NCBI GenBank assembly: GCA_025331435.1
Contig: JAIWNI010000003.1
Span: 186,001-250,000, forward strand
Source of the DNA: Choanephora cucurbitarum
Lineage: Eukaryota; Mucoromycota; Mucoromycetes; Mucorales; Choanephoraceae
Length of the DNA: 64,000 bases
Direction: 5' to 3'
Within the stretch, counting starts at the first letter, position 1; each line of letters begins with the position of its first letter. Made by a program: the position numbers and the translations under genes. The notes under the pieces are model-generated. The model saw only the letters and a list, made by a program, of their open reading frames with translations, was not told the DNA's origin and searched no databases. Positions 24,147 through 36,296 of the stretch are shown here, piece by piece.

Positions 24147-27100
24147 ATGAGTTCTGCATTTTATTCGTTTATCAATTCAATCACAAGCTCATTGACGTCT
24201 CGATATGACATTAAGAATCAGATATCCACTGCAGGCTTATGGAAAATTTATCAGGGAGAACGAAAGACAACAGGACAGAAAGTGGCTATTTTTGTAGGTT
24301 GGCCGTGTATGTGATTCACTTTGTTTTAACAAAGAAATTGTTCTTGTAGGTCTTTGAAAAGAAAACACTCGACATTTCGCTGAAAAGAGATCGACGCCAA
24401 GAAAACGAACACATCTATGAATTACTAAAAAAAGAAGTAAGACGAGAAGCTAAGTTATAGACTAGCATGTACCTAACGCTGTTGAGTGTAGGCAAGTCAT
24501 CTTGCTCGATTAAGACATCCTTCCATCTTGGAAGTAGTCGAGCCTGTCAATGAATCACGTAGTTCTATTGTGTTTGTGACAGAACCCTTGATGGGATCAT
24601 TAACTCATTTGGTCAAGAGCAACGATACTTATTCATCCGAATCAACACCACCCAGCCTTGACTTGGACGAATTAGAAGTGAGTCAAACAAACAAAGCAAA
24701 TACTGAAAGACTTAACATCTACATTAGATTCAAAAGGGTTTATTACAAGTGGGAAAAGGTCTTCAGTTTTTGAGCGATGTGAAAGTAGTGCACCACAACC
24801 TAACTACAGACGCTATTTTCGTCAATGCCAAGGTAAAAAAAAAATCTTATTGTAAAGAATTGGATGTTTAAAGGATCTATAGGGTGATTGGAAAATTGGA
24901 GGGTAAAGGATAACAAAAAAAAGAAAGCAAAAAGAAAGACTAGGCAATTGATTGGTTTAGATAGACTTGGGCATGGTGTCTTTTTGAATGCAGGTGCTTC
25001 TACAGAATTCAATTCAAATTTACCTGAACTATGTCAAATCAATCTCGATTATGCAGGTAAGAAAAGGCAAACTATATTGGTTTGATTCATACTGACACAC
25101 AAAAAAGCACCGGAATATGTATTACACAATAGAGTTTGCCAAGCCAATGATATGTTCTCGCTAGGCTGTCTTGCTTATGCTGTACATAACAAAGGTGTTT
25201 CCTTATTCAAGACATTCAACAGTATCCACACGTATGAAAAGCAACTGAAGCAACTAAATTCAAATTCGTTTCAAGTCTTACCCCATGACCTTCAAAAGGT
25301 GATTCGAATGCTTTTAAGGACCAATCCAGATGAACGAATGAAACCTCTTGATTTTCAGAACTCAAGTTATTTCGATAACCTGTTAGTCTCCACCATGAAA
25401 TTCCTAGAGAGTTTCCCGGAAAAGACGAGAGAGGAGAAAGCTCAGTTCATGAAGGGATTAGCGCGTGTCTTGGGTCAATTCCCTGAACGTGTCTTGAAAC
25501 GAAAGGTAATGCACGGAAAAAAGAGTAGAAGGAAATGTGTATTGATCTTTGGGTGTATCTATAGATTTTATATTCCTTGTTAGAAGAACTGAAAGATCAT
25601 CAACTCTTGCCGTTTACTATTCCAAACATCTTTTTGATCACTCAGAAACTGACTCAGCAAGAATTCTGTGATATGGTCTTACCTTCCCTAAAGCCTGTCT
25701 TTCAAGTACGCGATCCACCTCAGCATATGATTGTGTTGTTAGAGAAATTGGATGTATTGCAACAAAAGACACCTCGAGAGATATTTCGTGATGGTAAGAT
25801 GGCTTGTTTGAGATATCTCTTGTTGAGTTGACATTCAACTAACTCGATATAGATGTCATGCCATTAGTTTATGCTGCTTTAGAATCACCTACATCTGTGG
25901 TACAGGAAAGAGCATTGCGTATTATTCCTTCTTTGGCTGAATCTTTGGACTATACAGCTGTCAAGAGTTCCTTGTTTCCTCGTGTTCAAACCTTGTTTGT
26001 GCAGACAACAATTCTGTCCGTCAAAGTGAGTACTTTGATCTGTTTTCATTCAATAATCAAAGTCTTGGATAAGTTTACTATTCAAGAGAAATTGGTACCT
26101 GTTTTAAGAAACATCAAGACAAAGGAACCTGCAGTGATGGTAAATTCAAAAAAGGGAGGTTATAGCATACAGTAACTGATTTTTTTTTTATTGTAATTGG
26201 CAAGTTGGCTACATTGGCTGTCTATGATGAAGTAGGTAAAGTAGCTGATAAAGAGATTATAGCTACCGAGATTTTACCTCAATTATGGCGAATGAGTTTT
26301 GGTCCTTTATTGAACTTGGAGCAGGTAAAGAAAAGGAGAAGATTACCTTGTCTGTAGTAGAGATATTCAACTAGATGTTTCATTAGTTCCAAAGGTTCAT
26401 CAAGACCATTCGCGATTTAACAGATAGAGTAGAAGAAGCTCATGTGAAGCATCTAAAGGAAGTCAAGTCATTAGAAGAACAAACTCATAGTGTGAGTGGA
26501 TCAGCATCATCCCCTCATCTTCAAGCATCACCTAATCTAGGCAATACTGAAGTATCATTTGAGAGTCTAGTGAAAGGAACAAGCACAGCATCGGATAATT
26601 GGCCTTCATCAGAACAGACCCCTACTTGGTCACCACCTTCACAAAAGATTCAGTCCATTCCTGCTCTTTCCAATACAGCCTCTATCACCAATACAATGGT
26701 TCCTTCTTTGTCGAATAACAGCATGAATTCTACATCGAACACGATGACACCTTCCTTTTCAAACATGCTAACTTCTTCCTCATCACAAAACAACATGATG
26801 AGTTCACTACAGAACAATACAATGAATTCGTTACAGAACAACATGATGAACTCATTGCAGAACAACATGATAAACTCTTCACAAAATAGCATGATGGTTT
26901 CTTCCTTTTCATCCATGTTACCTTCATCGAACACTATGATGAACACTTCATCTGATATGTTAACGCCTCAAACACACACCAACTTCAATTCTTCACCCAA
27001 CCCAAACAATAGAATGACACCACACAACCAACCATCTCCCTCTATCACATCTCTTTCATCTGGTATGAGTCTCTTAATGCCTACTACAACCAATTCATCC

Positions 27101-27178
27101 TCTCCGCGAACTCCTCATACCCAACTCAATAAGGCTAATCTAAATGCATTTGATCCATTAGGCGGTTTATCTAAATGA
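24147..27178 (+). CDS. SCY1-like pseudokinase (SCYL2/Scy1 type)
   Basis: SCYL2-type proteins are catalytically weak or dead kinases on clathrin-coated vesicles, acting in TGN-endosome traffic. At least nine exons start at the ATG at 24147 (MSSAFYSFINSITSSL). The kinase fold is visible but its catalytic residues are missing. The VAIK position reads VAIF, the HRD loop reads VVHHNL, and DFG is replaced by the stretch WKIGGLGHG. APEYVL and DMFSLGCLAYAV mark the C-lobe. After the kinase fold come HEAT-like helices (ARVLGQFPERVLKRK, PPQHMIVLLEKLDVL, VQERALRIIPSLAESLDY). The last exon (about 26388-27178) is a low-complexity Ser/Asn/Met/Gln tail ending in NAFDPLGGL, which may bind clathrin or AP adaptors (inference). 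The tail holds five 24-bp tandem repeats. The total is about 850 residues. Confidence 0.9.
26786..26905 (+). repeat. five 24-bp tandem repeats in the SCYL2 tail
   Basis: Units begin at 26786, 26810, 26834, 26858 and 26882, each 24 bp and in frame, encoding eight-residue variants of QNNMMNSL. Units 2-4 are nearly identical; the first and last are diverged. Confidence 0.9.
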
Positions 27179-27239
27179 TCAAGTCATAAATAAATTACTT
27201 ACTTTGTTAATACACGCCTCGCGCGCAGCCAACATATCG

Positions 27240-28800
27240 CTTCTTGTACAGAAGGATGCTGTTTTGTGATTGAAATCAATGTTAAAGTGACTGATAGTTC
27301 TTGATAAGACAAGGAGAGTTTACTGGAAGAGCAAAGTTTGTTGTCCTAGAAATGGCACCAACTAAAGCAGACAGTTTGACACGCACACTTGCCACTTCTG
27401 ACAGACGGGCATTCAAAGTTCAGGCAGTGAAGTGTGTGCTTTTTATGTTTCTGTATGTTGCTTATATGGGCTGCTTTGAATGTTGAAGTGAATGGAGGTG
27501 ATAGATACAGGTTTGCGATGTGTTGTTTTCGTTGGTAGTGCTGACTGTTGTGTAGCAGGTATCCTGCTTCCAAGTACCACCATAGCGCAAGTATTGCCTA
27601 ATTCTAAAGTCAGCGCCCATACCTCTATCGTCAATCATCATAATTAATCGCCTCTAGGGTGGCCAAGGTTCTACCTTCTGCTTATCTTTCCAATCTTCAA
27701 TCTTTTCTACCTTAGGGTTCAGCCAAAGATATTCTCAAACACAGATGCTCTCTTTTGGCTTGTTCAGAAGCACCTCTCTTTTCATATCACCCTTATTCGT
27801 CTTGCAACTCTTGTTCTCACTATATTCTTGTTGTCTTAAGGACATCTATATGCATTTCAAATGTCTTCTTCTTTCTTGACAGTAGTGAGATTTTGGCATG
27901 ACGGTGCTACTTCTGCTTCAACGAACTGTTTTTTCTTCAACAACGATAACTTATGTCTGTGATAAAAATTTCTACTTGCAGAATTGACATCTTCAGCAAA
28001 GACTGTCTTTACTTCAGACAATGGTTGAAATTCGAGTTCATTTTTCTCAGTCAAAGCAGTGAATCGGTTTGTGATGGGTCAAGTAGCAAGCGTATGTTTC
28101 AATTGACACAGGCGCTAGTTCAGACATTCTTAAAATATCATCAACCGCGCCAGAAAAGATGAAATCTCAAGAGATTTACTGAGGATCTGGATTAAGGCTT
28201 GCATCTTTAGACTTGACTATAGTACCTTGTTCGTTGACATCAGCCCTTTGAATGTATATCTGAATTTTTTCAGCTTTTTGCTTTCCCTTGTCTTTTGTAG
28301 ACGTAATGAGAGTTCTGCACTGAATGTACAGACTGAATCTTTAATCAGGCAAGTTACGCTTGCATTCTCCAGCAACTACATCACTTTTTTTTTTTGGGTA
28401 ATTGGATGAGCTGAGATCTCTCCTGAATGATACAGAACAGAGTCTACATGTCATCAAGAATTGAACTGATATTGAAGTTAAGGATAGTCAAAAGTAAGTT
28501 TATTGTTTTACCAAGGTTACAGATGGTAGTATTTCATCACAAAAACTGGCATTTTTTTTTTTATAAAAAGAAGCTTTGTTGCATACCAACAGCATATCAA
28601 AACAAGTCGTTTCATCTAGACCACAATAGCGACTTGCGAGTTGATCATATGTTATATCTACTAACAAAAGCCGTTCTTGAAGATTATCAACAACAAAAAA
28701 AACTTGAAAACCTGTTACAGCTTTCGAAAACAAAATTTAGCGCTGCCAAAGAAATGTAATATTTGAAAGTGTATGAAGTCGATTTCGACAACATGATCAG
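27240..28800 (-). pseudogene. decayed coding sequence of unknown family
   Basis: The minus strand has a series of open stretches in different frames, broken by stops, that read like protein rather than random sequence. Examples are IDDRGMGADFRIRQYLRYGG with its continuation GTWKQDTCYTTVSTTNENN (27640-27480), a NARLSEVASVRVKLSALVGA piece (about 27410-27330), and TEKNELEFQPLSEVKTVFAE (28054-27990). A further open piece (DKGKQKAEKIQIYIQRADVN) sits around 28290-28210. No start codon, intron pattern or stop joins them into one product. The most likely reading is an old gene or transposon copy that has accumulated frameshifts and stops. I do not recognise the parent family. The remaining bases to 29346 hold the presumed promoter of the SUMO-like gene. 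Confidence 0.4.
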
Positions 28801-29346
28801 AAAGATGGGCGAGGAACTATGTATAGTGGCTTCTAATTAAACATACTCTTGAATTAGATAACTACACTTTTGTCTCTACAACTTTCCATACAACTCCCTT
28901 ATCAATGATGATAAACACATTGTGGAAGTAGTCGAAATTTGTATTAAATCTTGTTCTTGTTTAAATACTGCCAGGCTGTATTGCAAGAATTTCTCTGTCT
29001 TTGCACCTCTCCTTAATTGAGCCAGTTTCTGCTGATTTGCTCAATGCTGAGGACAGCTATGATTATGAAAAAACTGAGAAAGAGCAATTCTAATACGCCT
29101 TCGCATGTCTCGAAAGAAATGAAAGATGAGTCAAAGAAGCCAATTACCCATATCAGCGATACTCATGATATCTTTGCTTCTCTTCCTTCAAGACCGCTTT
29201 TTTTTTTTGGAATTCTTATCCTTTTGTTGATCTTTCATTCATTGGTCATTTCGAAGCATAGAAAACGAAAGCGGACGTTGAACAAAGAAGATTTTTTTTT
29301 TCTTCTTTCTCTCTCTCTCTCACACTTTATAGTGTATATAAACAAT

Positions 29347-30704
29347 ATGAGTGATTTTGATATAACCAATATTCGAGCAAAGAATTCGTTTCTTGCCAAT
29401 ATGAAAAAACGCAAGTAATAATGTACAAGCTAACTGTGGGCTCTGTTTTCAAGTCAAACTAAAATAGAAAGTATTAGGCAAAGCCTTAGGTCTCGATCAA
29501 TCCGACTCTGAGTCTGAAGAACAAGACAAACCACAAAGAAAGTCGGTCAAGAAGGAAAAAGAACCACAACCAGAACAACCACAGCAACAACAGCAGCAGC
29601 AGCCACAGGAAGAAAAAGAAGAACCAAAGCCTGAAGTCAACCCTTTCTTGGTATCCGACAACAATGCACTTGAACTCATCAAGGCTATCTCCAGTACACC
29701 TTCTGTTCCTCGACCTTCTGTGACATTGGACGCCCCTTCCTTTATGTAAGTAGCATGCTCAACATTCAAAACAGAACAACTTATCTTTTTTTTTTCTTTT
29801 TAGTTCAGTGACAGATGATGATATTGATGTAGATTTGGATCCTGAGTTAGCTGCTGCCTATGTGTCTCATCGTTCTGATGTTGAACCACAAAAAGTGACT
29901 ATCAAACTACAATATCAACACAATTTCACTTCTATCAGTGAAAAGAGTCAACACCTTTTAGCCAAACTGATGAAACCCATTAAAGTGGTGATTATGAATG
30001 TAAGTTCTAACTGCATAGTATGAACAATCAGACTGAGCTGTCAAATTAGAACTATCAATTTCACAAAGTAATGGATGTGTTCTGTAAACACAAGAAACTA
30101 GTCAAAGCTGATTTTGTATTGGTCTATAATGATGAGCCTGTCTTTCTCAGTGCTACACCTTCAGGCATTGGTTTGAGTCCCATTGGTACTAATCTGATGT
30201 GTAAGTGATATACTCACTTGTTGAACTAGATCACTGATTATTTTATTTTAGTGGTCTATCCAAGACATTGTTATGATTCAATAAGACAGCAGAAACAACA
30301 AGAGAAAGAAGAACGATTGAAACGATTAAAGCAAGCTAAAGAGAACCAAGAAGAAGATGAAGTGGACATCAGCATGCTACCATTAACTCAAGAAACACAA
30401 CAAGAAGAACAGACAGAGGAGACACGTATTATTTTGAAACTCAGACACAGTGATAAAAAAGAAGTATCTTTTAGAGTCAAGCCAGTAAGTGATAAGATAA
30501 TCATCTTGAATTTCTTATTGACACATATGATACAAGACAAGCACATTAGGATCCCTTGTACAGCCTTATAGAGTCCAAGCCAAGATTGATTCTAATGTGA
30601 CTATTGGATTTGAATTTGAAGGTGAAGCATTGGATTTGAACATGAAGATTGAAGATACAGAATTAGAAGATGAAGATATTGTTGAAGTAAAGATTTCTTC
30701 ATAA
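29347..30704 (+). CDS. SUMO-like domain protein, Rad60/Esc2/NIP45 family
   Basis: Rad60, Esc2 and NIP45 carry C-terminal SUMO-like domains that bind the SUMO machinery (Ubc9, Smc5/6-linked ligases) in DNA repair and chromatin silencing. The first exon is taken from the ATG at 29347 (MSDFDITNIRAKNSFLANMK). The second begins near 29470 and is acidic and Gln-rich (GLDQSDSESEEQDK, then a run of Gln). I could not find a splice that keeps the frame between these two exons, so the N-terminus is uncertain. The next exons carry DDDIDVDLDPELAAAY and a first ubiquitin-like fold (KVTIKLQYQHNF, FHKVMDVFCKHKKL, ADFVLVYNDEPVFLSATPSG). A coiled-coil linker (EKEERLKRLKQAKENQEE) follows, then the second SUMO-like fold (RIILKLRHSDKKEVSFRVKP, KIEDTELEDEDIVEVKI). 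It ends 82 bases from the Erf4 gene stop. Confidence 0.8.
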
Positions 30705-30786
30705 TAAAGAATGGGTATCAATTGGTTTCATACACACTAATTTCAACCTATGTAAACTATCAGTCTTTTTCGTATCATTTGTTGTA

Positions 30787-31570
30787 TCACAATCTAGTTA
30801 CAAATAAAAAGGCTGATTTCACAGGATTAGAAATAGAGAGTGCTTGAGGGTGATATAGGGTGGTATTTTCTGATTCAATAAATTCAAGTAATCGCTTGAC
30901 TGCCTTTTTTTTTTAGGAAATAAGCAACAATGAATACTTCTTTTATACAATAGCTTACCCTTTGGTAATGTGTAGAGAACAACACAGGCCATAGGTAGAT
31001 AGTCAATGTCTCTAGTAGATTCTCCAAGACAATACGCCATGATAGTCTATCAGCATAATCCATAATACGGTTGATTTCTGTGATTGTATGAGTGAATTGT
31101 TCTTGAGTTATCTATCATAAGTTATGAGTATATGCTTCTTATACTAGTGCTTTCTTTATTTTTTTACTTTGCCAGCTAATTCAGTAGGATAATGTGTACT
31201 AAAACGAGTAATACCATCACCTATAGAATAGTCACGCTCTATTCGAATAGTCTTTGTGGGTATTTGGTGTTGAATAGGAATAGACTGATGTGCTTTAGTC
31301 ATGGCATTATCTTGATCTAAACAAGAAGAAAAAGAAAAAAAGAAAGAAAGAAAAAAAGGAGAAAAATGCTCAATGAGAATCGGTGTTTTAATTCTTGTTC
31401 TCTCTTTCTCTCTCTGTCTCCTTACCCTGAATAGACGCTGTATGTGTTGTCAGAGTACTTGAGTTATTCATCAATATGCTTGTATCCAAATATTTATTAT
31501 TTGAAACTGCGTCTGGCTTTAAATGTGCTTTATTGGGTGTGATAGGGTCGCACGTCTGTGTGGCAAACAT
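30787..31570 (-). CDS. Erf4/GOLGA7-type palmitoyltransferase subunit
   Basis: Erf4 (Shr5; GOLGA7 in animals) is the partner of the DHHC enzyme Erf2 that palmitoylates Ras at the ER/Golgi. Four exons: the first from the ATG at 31570 (MFATQTCDPITPNKAHLKPD) to a GTAAGG donor near 31424. The second encodes the family signature TIRIERDYSIGDGITRFSTH, then YPTELAGK. The third gives ITQEQFTHTITEINRIMDYA and LSWRIVLENLLETLTIYLWP. The last gives AVKRLLEFIESENTTLYHPQ and ends at the TGA at 30787. All junctions are GT..AG and in phase. The RIERDYS opening and the IN..LD..LTIY helices identify the family. Without this splicing the region only shows two unrelated-looking short ORFs. Confidence 0.85.
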
Positions 31571-32488
31571 AAGTTGATAGAAAGCGAGAAAAAAAAAAGC
31601 AAAGAAAAAAAAAAAGAGAGAAAGAGAGAAAAGATAGTCGAGATAATAAAATTTTGATCAAGGAACCAACAAGTTACACAAGCAGCATTACCAAAGATGG
31701 TATCTATTAGATTATGTGTCTAAAGGAGTGACTGGGATGATCAAATCATTGTACCTTACCTTCATCTTATCAGCAGGAAGGGGGACATGCAACAAGACTC
31801 AAGTATTCTCTGAAAGGGCATGACAGGCTGCAACCTAATCTAGATATCCTAACTATCTCACTGGATAACAAGGATCTTTGCATATTGTCCTACTTATGAG
31901 TTGAACCTGCATTAGTTCTTTTTGTTTGACATAGCCATAAGAAGTCTGTTTGTGTTGATCATTTGGTGCTTGTTGTCAGGGCTCCTTTCTTTAAGGGAAC
32001 TTGGAAATCAAAGTCAGTGATAATATCGTCTTTCTCGTTTAACAGATCGATTTTCTTTTTTATAAACGAGCCAATCATCTGATGGTTACTATGTCTGTAA
32101 CTGTTGTATCACAAAAGAAAGGGAATTGGAGTAAAGAAGCATTTGTTATGTAATCTAATAGAAAGCAAGAAAACCTTCAGTAATGTCTATCATTCATAGC
32201 AAGTACTACCTAAATGTCCATTACCTTTCGATCTGCCCAAAATATTGTAATTTCAGTTGAAACACACACAAAAAAAAACTTATTAAAAAAAACCCCCCAA
32301 CTGAGCTTCATTTTCATTGGCAGTGTTCACGCAGTCTGTTTTCTCTCTCTCTCTTTCTTTCTTTTTTTTTTCTCTTAAGAAAAGAGATCCTTAGACAAAA
32401 AAAAAGACATTAGAAAAAAAAGGAAAGGGATAAAAAGAGATTCCTCTAATAGATAGATAGAAAGAAAGAAAAAAAAAAAAAGAAGCCA
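31571..32488. other. divergent intergenic region Erf4 / Siz, purine-rich tracts
   Basis: Contains long AG-rich (31585-31640, 32390-32480) and CT-rich (32340-32375) tracts facing one another, plus a C-run at 32290-32299. Both gene starts face outwards. No coding sequence recognised. Confidence 0.55.
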
Positions 32489-34348
32489 ATGTCAAACTAT
32501 ACTTCTCAGGTAAACAAAAAAAAAAAAAAGAAAAAAAGAGTCCATGGTAGCTCACTGAATGTTACTATAGTTTATTGAAAGCGATCTGAAAAGAGCTACT
32601 TGTAAAGAGCTTGCTGATTGTATCAAGGCACTCAACAGTCATGGCAGCATTCATGGTCGCATGACTGTCTCTGGTAGAAAAGGCGATCTTGTTTCTCGTT
32701 TATTAAGTTTTGTAACCAGTCTGGTCATCAACCATCACCACCAAGCATTAGAGATAGTTGTCCGTGTCTTTAACCAGACAGTACCTGACAAGTAAAAGAA
32801 AAAAAATTGCACACATAGATAAGAGATGTATTGTATAACTAACACTGTTTAAAAGGTTTCATTGGCAATTCATAGATGAACAACTCTATACCAACCGAAC
32901 AGCCAGTCGAAACAAGCCCAAGAAACAATTGAATGTACTCGATCAAATGGACTTTAAGCCCAGTCCCTTCCTTCAGCCTGTTACTCGATTGACTCAGATC
33001 AAGATATGTCCAGGTAAAAAGCCTCTCCTTTTTTTTTAAAAAAAGGTACAAGCCTATATCTAATATTGTCTCTGTATAGTGGCTGATGGAGAAAGACAGG
33101 CCAGATTGTTTCAATTCACCTTAACTGACAGTCAGCGTATTATGTTAGCGACACCCAATGCTGTTGACGATCGACCTCCCTATCAGATTCGATTTTATTG
33201 TGCTAAATATTCATCAGAGGCTACCAATCTGTTAGTTGAGTTTCCTACCATTTGTGAATTAAAAGTCAATGGGACAGTTATCAGTGGTAGTGTAAGTGAA
33301 TGACAAAAAAAAAAAAGAGGAGGAGAGATATGCTGATTTATTCTTCATACACACACACACAAAAGGCATTACGTTGTTTAAAGAATAAGCCAGGCACTGT
33401 TAATCCACCTGATATGACTATCATGACTCGGAAGACAGCTTTGAATAATGTGGAATTGGTCTATGTCAAGAGCGATGTGCCCTTCATGGCCAGTGTGTTT
33501 ATTGTCAAGCGTACACCTGTGGCCACTCTGATCGCTACCTTAAAGCGAGAACACATCTTGCCAAAAGAAGAGACATTGGCCCAATGTAAGTGATAGCCTA
33601 CCAAGACGCACATGCTTATCTATTGACGCTGTTGGGGATTGGTTACTAGTACAAAAAGATCAAGAAGACAACGAACTCATTATGGAGTCAGAGACATTAT
33701 CCATGAAAGATCCTGTAAGTCAACACTATCTTCATTTGATTCATCTTACTCACTTCAACCTAGCTTGCCTTTACACGTATGGTGACGCCTATTCGATCAA
33801 GAGACTGTCGACATCTACAGTGTTATGATGCCCATACCTACCTTACGATGAATGAACAAACACCTACTTGGTCATGTCCTGTGTGTAACAGACTGATCCA
33901 TTGGGATGATCTGATTGTAGACGAGTACTTTACAGAGATACTCAAGAACACACCCAAGCATGTAGACAGTGTGCGCGTAGAACCCAATGGACAGATCACC
34001 ATAGTTGCTGAAAACGATGACTCATCTTCTGATGAAGAACAAGAAGATGAGGAACCAAAAAAACCCGAAAAGCCTACACCACCACCTACCATCACATTAG
34101 ACGAATCCGATGATGAACAAGTGCAAGTACCTTCGATTGCGGGCGATCAAGTAGTTGTACAACCATTAGAAGAACAACAACAAGAGACGATACCCGCAAA
34201 AAGACCGATACCTATCTTAAACGAACAAGACACAAACAAAAAGCAAAAGATGAGTGTGATTGACTTGACATTGGAAAGTGATGAAGAGAATGGCAACTTT
34301 GTAGACAGTGATGAAGAAGAGAATGTGCCAGTTAAATTTATAAGGTAA
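32489..34348 (+). CDS. Siz/PIAS-type SUMO E3 ligase
   Basis: Siz/PIAS proteins stimulate SUMO transfer from Ubc9 to chromatin and septin substrates. The ATG at 32489 (MSNYTSQ) is followed by an intron, then a SAP-like DNA-binding helix region (FIESDLKRATCKELADCI, GRKGDLVSRLL). A PINIT domain runs from about residue 120 (PNAVDDRPPYQIRFYCAKY, FPTICELKVNGTVISG, RCLKNKPGTVNPPD). The SP-RING zinc domain is clear: TPIRSRDCRHLQCYDAHTYL and WSCPVCNRLI, with the expected Cys/His spacing. The tail is acidic (SSSDEEQEDEEPKKPEK) and contains a likely SUMO-interacting motif, VIDLTLESDEE. About six introns; roughly 540 residues. The last codons (KFIR, stop at 34348) overlap a possible GTAAAT donor, so a short extra 3' exon cannot be excluded. 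Confidence 0.93.
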
Positions 34349-34554
34349 ATAGAGCTTTATTATTTTTTTTTGGTTGATTTGCTTTTTTTCCAATCTTCTT
34401 TCTATATGTGTTGCTTAAAAAATAATGCATGTGTTTGTTGTATATGTGTATATATAAAAAGCCCTACTTTAGATTCTAATCAAGATGAACAACTGATTTT
34501 ACCTCATGTGGGTACTTTATTGAATGTGTATAAATACAGCTAATATGATAATAA

Positions 34555-36089
34555 CTATGCACGTAACACCTTTTGTACTTCCATTCTTCTTTCTTCCAAT
34601 AAAGATTCTAATTCACGCTTTTTAGAGCGTACTTCGTCCACAATACGATTCAAGCGACGCACAGCATCACGAGCAGCATCAATATCGCGTTCTTGTTTAC
34701 GCACTTTATCTTCAATATCACTTTGATCTGTCAATTGGCGTAACTTGTAATCATACAAGGCTTGGAATTGGTCACGTAAGGGGCGAGCAGCAAAACTCTC
34801 ATAGTGTTCGCTTTCCTTGGCTTCATTTGCCTTACGTTCTGCTTCCTTTACACGTTCTTTTAATTCAGCTAGTTCACGTCGTAACATGTCTTCTTCATCA
34901 TATCGACCACTGGATGATGTTGTGGATCGGTGGCTTAAGGAAGTACTGGCAGCACCCAATCGATTGACATAACTATCGGCCAATTTGGCACTGTTGGACA
35001 TGGATTGGTTGGTACCCTTACGTGCACCTGTGCCTGATCCAGGACGTTCACCGAAATCAGCTGCATATTCACCAGCAAATGCAGCATGAAGATCTGGTGG
35101 TAATTCTTTAGGAATACGAACACCTTTCGTACGTTGATTTAAGACATGGTAGAACATCAAACATTGATCTTGCGTCAATGAATTTGTATGGTTAACATCA
35201 ATCAATGTCCTAATCAAAGAATGTAAATGACTGTATCGATCCTTTCACTTTTTTTTTAACTTACCAGGCATTAGTCAGATCAGTACGTGAGAGACCCAAA
35301 GTAGTATAGAAATCTTCCATTTGACTGACTACATAAATGTAAGTAAAGGTAAAGCCTCTTCTTTCTTTTCTTACATTTAACTTTGCCAGTATCATTGGCA
35401 TATTTAGCATAAATATTTTGATATGATGTCATTTCATCCTTAGTCATATCCCAACTGAATTCAGGCTCTTGTGGTTGTTGATAAAAGCCAGTGGGTTGAG
35501 GCTGTTGGTAGCCAGTGGGTTGAGGCTGTTGATAGCCAGTGGGTTGAGGCTGTTGGTAGCCAGTGGGTTGAGGCTGTTGATAGCCTGTTTGCATTGGCAT
35601 CTGTGGTTGTGCTTGTGGTGAATAATAACCTGTGGGTTGTGCTTGTTGATATCCTGTTGCGAATTGTTGTTGTTGTTGAGGCAATAGATGTGTCTTGTTG
35701 CTTGGCACAAGTGAAGGTGGAAGAGAGACAGGTGGCTCAACACCGTTGATACAACCAAAAGTCAAGTGCATGGCAATACAAAACTCTTCAAAGTCAAGGT
35801 TGCCATCTTTATCGATATCGGAAAGATCCCTTTGAAGTGATGTTAAATAAGGAAAATACTAACAAGCCAATGGCCTTACCAGATGCGTTCTAAACGGTTA
35901 GGTGGCAAGTTGGAATTCAAAAGCACATCACGAGCAATAGCACCTGTGTGGATGGATAAGTCATCTCTTTCTCTTTTATAGCATTAATGAAATTTCCTGT
36001 CTTTTACCTGACATATAACCATTGACTTGGCCTCTTGCTTGAAATATTTCAGCATATTTCTGTCTCTCAGCTTGTGTGATGGCACTCAT
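34555..36089 (-). CDS. END3: End3, EH-domain endocytosis adaptor
   Basis: End3 acts with Pan1 and Sla1 in actin patch assembly during endocytosis. The first exon begins at 36089 ([20 protein letters not shown]). Short exons complete the first EH domain, with an EF-hand loop in [21 protein letters not shown] proline/glutamine linker with (GYQQPQPT) repeats follows, then a second EH-like domain ([57 protein letters not shown]). The C-terminal third is a charged coiled coil ([40 protein letters not shown]). That order matches End3 rather than Pan1 or Ede1. About 430 residues; the family is usually 350-430. Convergent with the Siz gene, 206 bases between stops. Confidence 0.92.
35487..35582 (-). 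repeat. four 24-bp tandem repeats in End3 linker
   Basis: Units start at 35487, 35511, 35535 and 35559, exactly 24 bp apart, with a decayed fifth at 35583. They encode GYQQPQPT. Units alternate TTGGTA and TTGATA at their ends, so the array may have grown by doubling a 48-bp pair. Confidence 0.93.
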
Positions 36090-36296
36090 TCTACTCAGAT
36101 GAAGAAAAATAGTAATTTAAAAGAGAGAGTAGGAGAATGAGAAAATATACACAGATTGAAGGTGACACGGTCACAATTTCCTTTTTTCTTTAAGGAAAAT
36201 TAGATTACTTTTTGTATGTATGTGTGTTTCTTTATTTCAACTAAATACAATCACTCTTTTATAGAACGAAAAATAAAGGGGATTTAGTGTATGCAT

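Noticed and set aside
29497..29769. Cys/Gly-rich ORF on the minus strand
   Set aside because: Antisense shadow of the Gln-rich exon of the SUMO-like protein gene.
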